From positions 184,178,716 to 184,242,715 of the forward strand of contig CP136066.1 of assembly GCA_032622095.1 (NCBI GenBank): a stretch of 64,000 nt of DNA, written 5' to 3'. The notes under the pieces are model-generated. The model had not been told where the DNA came from. It made no database searches and saw only the letters and a list, made by a program, of their open reading frames with translations. The stretch is from Siphonodentalium dalli. Taxonomy: Eukaryota; Mollusca; Scaphopoda; Gadilida; Siphonodentaliidae. The stretch's first letter is position 1; every line of letters begins with the position of its first letter. Of the stretch, positions 59,299 through 64,000 are shown in pieces. The position numbers and the translations under genes are program-made.

Positions 59299-59629
59299 TT
59301 GAATACATGTAACTCATATTCGTTCCTCAGAAGGCTTAGAGTAAGCAATCATAAGTTGCAGGTAGAGGTAGGGCGACATACGCAGCCAAAATACCTTAAG
59401 AGAAACGCTAAAAAATGTGAAGCAAATGAAATTGAAACGGAAGAACACTTTATAATGATATGTGAAAGACTATTTGCGGAAAAGATTTTTCACTGAAATA
59501 AAATTTCATCAACCAATTTTCGTAAACTTTGATGAAAAAGAAAAGTTCATATACCCCATGAAGGTTGAAAACCCGAGAATTTGCAATCTGATCTGTAACA
59601 TGGTTCGCCAGTTTTCCGCAAACAATTGA
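59299..59629 (+). pseudogene. LINE C-terminal fragment, frameshifted
   Basis: The first frame reads FLRRLRVSNHKLQVEVGRHT, then CEANEIETEEHFIMICERLF. This is the LR.S.H.L..E.GRH and C..C..IEDE.HF...C pattern found at the end of LINE polyproteins. After a frame change near 59490 it continues FVNFDEKEKFIYPM and ICNLICNMVRQF, again matching the family's last segment. The first Cys of the knuckle region is shifted (KCEANEIE). It is a different LINE lineage from the one at 45.4 kb. Confidence 0.75.
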
Positions 59630-59840
59630 GCAGATATAGTGTTGAGTTACCAATACATGTTCTATAGTTCTATATATATATTGTATATGAAGTTATCTTG
59701 GTTGTCTTTAAATGATCCGTATATATGACAACTGTATATAATTTGTCAATAAATGTTTATGTTTAAATGTTTATCATACACTGATATATATGCAATCAGA
59801 TACCACACTGTGATTCAAATTTAACGGGTCCTCGTTGCAG
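59630..59840 (+). other. End of intron 3 with splice acceptor
   Basis: Ends ...GGTCCTCGTTGCAG at 59840, a good acceptor. Confidence 0.5.
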
Positions 59841-60085
59841 AGATTTTCCCAAAAGAGTTATACTCACCAGCCGTTCAAGTGGCATTGGAAAATGAGAAAT
59901 TGGTCTTCATGTGCGATCTGGAGGCACCGGGATCTCAGGCGTTAGCATCGCAAGTCTACGATGTCAGATGGCTTATCAATGACGAAGTGTATAAAACCGT
60001 TACGCTGATGGCACATACAGATATAGGGAGCACCGGGCGCTTTTTTGAAGCCGACTGGATGGACGGAATCAAAATTGGTTTTGAT
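59841..60085 (+). CDS. VWDE-like protein, exon 4 (extracellular module)
   Basis: Joined in phase 1 to exon 3 it reads (E)IFPKELYSPAVQVA, LVFMCDLEAPG, VYDVRWLINDEVYKT and ends KIGFD. The C..E, Y.V.W.I.....KT and (M/K).G..(I/V) pattern is that of the beta-sandwich module following D8C in VWDE-like proteins ('VSF.C.F......YDV.WF.D'). Acceptor TTGCAG, donor GAT/GTGAGT; 245 bp, phase 1 in and phase 0 out. Other exons between 49656 and 59841 cannot be excluded, but a direct join keeps the frame. Confidence 0.82.
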
Positions 60086-60997
60086 GTGAGTCTATTCAAA
60101 TCATTCGCAGCTGATTCAATGCGTGATTAGCGGGATTCGCCATTCACTTCTTGGTGGGGTTCATATGTATGTTGAATTTTTCTCGCGATCGAACCCAATG
60201 ACTACTTTAAATCCGTCTTGTATTGCTCATATTTGAACACGAAAATAAACTATATATACAAATTCGAAATTTATATGCAACGATCACCATCATTATGCAT
60301 TTTGGAAGCAATCCCAGCAGCTATATATAGATAATGCATCATGATTAGCATACTGATAATCTACTTCGACTCCCGACCAGGTACTCGATCAACTGAGTTA
60401 GTGTAGTATGAAGTACAACAGTGTTTGGCGTCAAATCGACGAGACCGTACGGGATTTGAAGGCATGGCATTTTCACATACTGACGTTATGAGTCGAACTA
60501 AGGCCTCTTACGGGCGTCTGGACATCGTCGCATCGAATACAATTCAATGTGATCCCCGACTAAAGCTCTACAAAACCAATATTTGAAACAGACGGTCGTA
60601 CTTTCGTCGCATCGAATACAATTGCAAAGTTAATATAATATAGTTTTATTGACTTAAAGAGTTCGATAACGTCATGAATCGAACGTGTGCGATGACCTGT
60701 TTAAAACACTGGACTATTCAAAGCGATTGTGACGTCATAATATGTCTTGTTGGTGCAACCCTATTCAATTGTTTATTTAGTAGGATTATTTATCTTAATG
60801 CTCCAGTATACACTTACTCTCAGTGTCATTACCTGTAGTATTATAATCATGATACATGTAACTTATAATTATATATGTATATATATATTTATCTCCTGCA
60901 TGGCCTACGTATAGGCACCACGCTAATTTTCAATTGTCTGATTAATTTCAAACAGATAAATTATAAGGGTATATTATATTATAGACCAATATACCAC
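60086..60997 (+). other. Start of intron 4
   Basis: 'CGTCGCATCGAATACAATT' occurs twice (60527 and 60605). Otherwise nothing recognised. Confidence 0.4.
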
Positions 60998-61250
60998 TTG
61001 CAGACGTTGCGCCATTATCAAATCAATTACAATATTAAGGACTTTGCTAACTCAATTTTCTCCAAATTTAATGGAGTCCAAAATAAAGGTTTATGTTCAC
61101 TTTTATTAGTAATCACAGTAACCAAACCCATGGATGTAACATTTTAAGAGTATAATTCATGGTAGATTATGTTAGAAATTCAAAATGTGAAATTTATAGA
61201 AGTTTTTAAAATCTATTTTTTCGAACCCAAATTCAACAAACACAAAGATC
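60998..61250. repeat. Left arm of a long inverted repeat
   Basis: 'AATATTAAGGACTTTGCTAA', 'AAAATAAAGGTTTATGTTC', 'TTTTAAGAGTATAATTCATG' and 'TTTCGAACCCAAATTCA' are the reverse complement of the right arm at 63180-63430, at about 85% match. Confidence 0.8.
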
Positions 61251-61829
61251 ATATATAAGAAAAAGATATGGGTATGTGTACTGAACACTGTGATGAATGA
61301 TGAACAATAAAGATATACTCACATTTCTTCCGTTTTATTAAGATTTTTGGCTTGGAAGCAGTTGTTTACAAATGGTAGATTTGATTGCTCAGAAAAGCTA
61401 TTTGGGAACTGAATTGGATGGGTCAAGTTAATGTTCACTCAAGCCAGCTGGGATTATGACCAGCAGGTGCTGGCCCATGATAATATTATATCCTGATTCT
61501 GGCTGATTTTGGTGACCTAGTTTTTGGGCTATGGGGGTACCCCAGATTGGGGATTACACAGTTCTTTTGTCAAGAGATTCACAAAACACCACTGTCAACA
61601 GATATTAACACTTAACTGTCACCTCACTACAAGCGATCTCAGGCAAGTTAGTGTTGAAGTTACTAAATTATTTGTAAACAGTTGGTTCTTAGTAATTGAA
61701 TTGCTTTATTTCACTCAATCATATATAATATGTATGCAATACAGATTGAAAAACGTATATACAGAGCTATGTACACAATTTTGGTATGTCCGTTGCGTTT
61801 GGTGGTCGTGGTCCGTAAGTGTCATTCGT
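61251..61829. other. Unannotated part of intron 4
   Basis: No recognised feature. Confidence 0.3.
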
Positions 61830-62053
61830 CGTGTTCTTCGTCATCATCATCATAATCATCATCATCATCGTCGTCATCGTCAACTTCGTCGTCGTCGTCG
61901 TAATCATCATCATCCTCATTGTCGTCGTCCTCATTGCCATCATCATCGTCTTCGTCGTCGACGTCATCATCATCATCATCAGCATAACCATCATCATTAG
62001 CGCCGTCATCGTCATGAGTGTTTCAACATCATGTATATTAGTCATGATCTTCG

Positions 62054-62085
<32 letters not shown>

Positions 62086-62335
62086 GTCCTCGTCGTCGCC
62101 ATCGTCATCATCGTTATCATTATCATTAGCATCGTCATCGTCATCACGAACGACGTCAACAACATCATAATCATCCTCATCATCGTCATAGTCATCATCG
62201 TCTCGACGCTATCGTCGTCCCGCTACCATCATCGTTATCCCGGTTGCATATCATTGTCACCATTATCGTCATAATAATCACCATCGTCATCATCATCATC
62301 ATCTCCGTCATAGTCGCTGTCTTTGTCATCAGCTA
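61830..62335. repeat. CAT/CGT trinucleotide microsatellite
   Basis: About 500 bp of degenerate (CAT)n, (CGT)n and (TCG)n repeats. Both strands are open in several frames, giving apparent His-, Met- or Ile-rich proteins up to 158 codons that are artefacts. Confidence 0.95.
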
Positions 62336-62367
62336 GGCTTGTCGTTTAGTTTAGTCAATCATAATTT

Positions 62368-62995
62368 CGTGAATATAGCAAGATGTTTCAAAGTTCTTCT
62401 GTCTTCACTTTGAAGCAAGTCTATCAATTTGCCATTACTCGGTTGCTCGTGATATAGTTTTGGTAAGTGTTTACAGTGGATGTTGGTCAGTGCCTCGCAC
62501 GTTAAAGTGAAATGATATTCGTCCCCGCCATTTTTTAAACATAGTCCACATATTTGTGATTCTTTATTTGTTGTTTTTCTCCCACCGAGAGGTCTCAATT
62601 GGGAGTCTATGGTTCTTAGCTTTATCATAGAAAATGCCATGTCTTGGGGAATAATCATAAGGTATCTTTCCAAACTTAAATCTTTTTTAAAACTACCGTA
62701 AAATGTCCCTCGCGAAGAGCTTGGGATATCGCTGCGCCAAATAAGTCTCAAATAAGTTATTGCGTATTTTGCGATAGATTCCTATTTCCAAATGACTCAG
62801 TGGTTTTTGTGACGTCCAAATTTGCTCACAACCGACATGTGCTAAGCTATATCTTATGCAGCTGATCCAGCGTATCGAATTCCCCCGGAGATTTGCACTA
62901 CCATCAATGCCTTTTATAAAAATATAAAGTTTATACGCTAATTTGGAACAACGACCCTCAACTAATTTTGACCAGATGTAAGCATTCTTGCCTTT
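62368..62995 (-). pseudogene. LINE C-terminal fragment, frameshifted, antisense in intron 4
   Basis: From about 62995 the minus strand reads VEGRCSKLAYKLYIFIKGID, then NSIRWISCIRYSLAHVGCEQ and IWTSQKPLSHLEIGI. After a frame change near 62700 it continues FKKDLSLERYLMII, MIKLRTIDSQLRPLGGR and ends with CGLCLKNGGDEYHFTLTC. W...I...L...G....W and CxxC...DEYHF...C are LINE polyprotein C-terminus signatures. No RT core remains. Confidence 0.75.
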
Positions 62996-63179
62996 AATTT
63001 ATTGAAATTGGGTATCTTCCCGTTTCTCCGTAGACCATGGAATTTGGTGTAGATGTTTTCAATTGTAATAAGTACTTGATACATTTTCGATGGACTATCA
63101 AAGAATGCTTGATAAATATGAATATTACTTTATTGTTCATCATTCTTCACAGTGTTCAGTACACATTGCCATATTTGTT
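62996..63179. other. Unannotated part of intron 4
   Basis: No feature beyond a 63-codon frame without a domain. Confidence 0.3.
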
Positions 63180-63430
63180 TTCTTTGATATGGACTTTGTG
63201 TTTATTGATTTTGGGTTCGAAAAACTAGATTTTAAAAACCTCTATAAATTTGACATTTAGTATTTCTTACATATTCCACCATGAATTATACTCTTAAAAT
63301 GTTTCATTCATGGGATTGGTTACTGTGATTGAACATAAACCTTTATTTTGACTCCATCAAATTTGGGGAAAATTGGGTTAGCAAAGTCCTTAAAATGTAA
63401 TTATTACATCATCGACGTCTTTCTTCTTAA
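63180..63430. repeat. Right arm of a long inverted repeat
   Basis: Inverted counterpart of 60998-61250 ('TTGGGTTCGAAAA', 'CATGAATTATACTCTTAAAA', 'GAACATAAACCTTTATTTTG', 'TTAGCAAAGTCCTTAA'). The arms enclose about 1.9 kb with the microsatellite and a LINE fragment. Confidence 0.8.
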
Positions 63431-63565
63431 TATACGGAGCTTCCAAATAATTTATACGGAAAGCCTAATCTAATGTGACATCAAAGCACCTACAAATAAT
63501 CATCGCCAAACGTTTAATGATTCATTCTCCACACAATGTTCGTACTTTACAACACCGCATTATAC
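63431..63565. other. Unannotated part of intron 4
   Basis: Nothing recognised before the minisatellite. Confidence 0.3.
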
Positions 63566-63765
63566 TCATGAATTGTTTGTGAAGTGAGAGCTACACATGT
63601 ACATGTACTGTGCTCATGAATTGTTTGTGAAGTGAGAGCTAGATGTACTGTGCTCATGAATTGTTTATGAAATGAGAGATAGATGACTGTGCTCATGTGT
63701 GTACGGCTTATTCCAAGTCGTTTGGGAAGTGAGTATTGTGAGAGCTAGATTTATTGTGCTCTGCA
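63566..63765 (+). repeat. Minisatellite derived from the start of exon 5
   Basis: Four imperfect units of about 45-50 bp carry GTTTGTGAAGTGAGAGCTAG or a close variant (units at about 63570, 63618, 63658 and 63714). In the frame matching exon 5 the cleanest unit reads IVCEVRAR, and the unit nearest the exon reads VVWEV..VRARF. Exon 5 begins VVCEVRTRF, with GTCGTTTGTGAAGT. Exon and repeat clearly share ancestry. Stops downstream in the units and missing donors argue against their being used as exons. Confidence 0.7.
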
Positions 63766-63790
63766 TTTACCGTGTATATATATATTTCAG

Positions 63791-63877
63791 GTCGTTTGTG
63801 AAGTACGAACTAGATTTTCGAACCCTGGAATTCCGTCTCCGTGGCACACAAGTTCAGCATTTTATGCTGGAATCAAG
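63791..63877 (+). CDS. VWDE-like protein, exon 5
   Basis: Phase 0 after exon 4 (KIGFD), reading VVCEVRTRFSNPGIPSP then SSAFYAGIK. The (I/V)xCxVRxRF...SxxFxAGI pattern is the C-terminal half of the VWDE-like module that starts in exon 4, as expected of one split domain. Acceptor ATATTTCAG, donor CAAG/GTGAGA; 87 bp, phase 0 to 0. The gene continues beyond the window (vWD and EGF domains would be expected later). The longer open frame across this exon in another frame is spurious. Confidence 0.82.
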
Positions 63878-64000
63878 GTGAGAAAATAGATATAAGAACT
63901 GCGATCCCAAATTCTATGCAGGGTTTATCTCCCTTGATGACTCGATAAGACCGCTGTCACCGGCGACATTTTACCCATATTTTTTAGTAGATTTCCGCGA
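63878..64000 (+). other. Start of intron 5, cut by window end
   Basis: Sequence after the GTGAGA donor. No further exon within the window. Confidence 0.6.

Noticed and set aside
61524-62274. His-rich, Met-rich and Ile/Val-rich frames
   Set aside because: Products of the CAT/CGT microsatellite in different frames.

Overview
The window is AT-rich animal DNA with very low gene density. It holds the 5' part of one spliced gene on the + strand, spread over about 36 kb, inside a dense and partly nested collection of transposon remnants, foldback elements, SINEs and satellites. There are no operons, Shine-Dalgarno sites, rRNA genes or CRISPR arrays. Spliced exons with GT-AG borders, tRNA-derived SINEs, LINE and Ty3/gypsy pieces, and TTAA- and TA-flanked MITEs mark it as a metazoan nuclear genome. 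The gene family and the style of the dispersed repeats suggest a marine lophotrochozoan, most likely a mollusc. The species cannot be named from sequence alone.

The gene: five exons can be joined in frame with good splice sites. They are 28027-28111 (signal peptide), 43976-44179 and 49489-49656 (two halves of a cysteine-rich D8C domain), 59841-60085 and 63791-63877 (an extracellular module like the one after D8C in von Willebrand factor D and EGF domain proteins). Intron phases are 1, 1, 1, 0 and agree at every junction. The gene runs off the right edge, so what is visible is the secreted N-terminus (about 263 residues) of a VWDE-like protein. A possible second gene fragment lies on the - strand at 23851-24141 (SWIM zinc-finger-like). 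A very short CxxC...CxxC reading frame near 38740 is a weak third candidate.

Layout: 1-12 kb has three hAT-like MITEs, a SINE with target duplications, several foldback MITEs, a dimeric dispersed repeat, and a 2.1-kb element with long inverted termini inserted into that repeat. 12-20 kb has minisatellites, a 105-bp direct duplication, a 0.5-kb foldback and a three-unit higher-order tandem array. 20-28 kb is mostly unique AT-rich DNA with the SWIM-like ORF, a second SINE and an AAGCGAA-rich foldback. 28-44 kb is intron 1, holding duplicated segments, a palindromic satellite, and several elements whose inverted ends are arrays of short tandem units. 44-49 kb is intron 2, with a 5'-truncated LINE. 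49.7-59.8 kb is intron 3, with a piggyBac-like MITE, another array-ended foldback, and a decayed Ty3/gypsy element carrying a nested MITE. 60-63.8 kb is intron 4, with a long inverted repeat, a CAT/CGT microsatellite, a LINE fragment, and a minisatellite that appears to be made from the start of exon 5.

The most useful points are the VWDE-like gene model, the exon-derived intronic minisatellite next to exon 5, and the recurring class of foldback elements whose termini are inverted arrays of unrelated tandem units.
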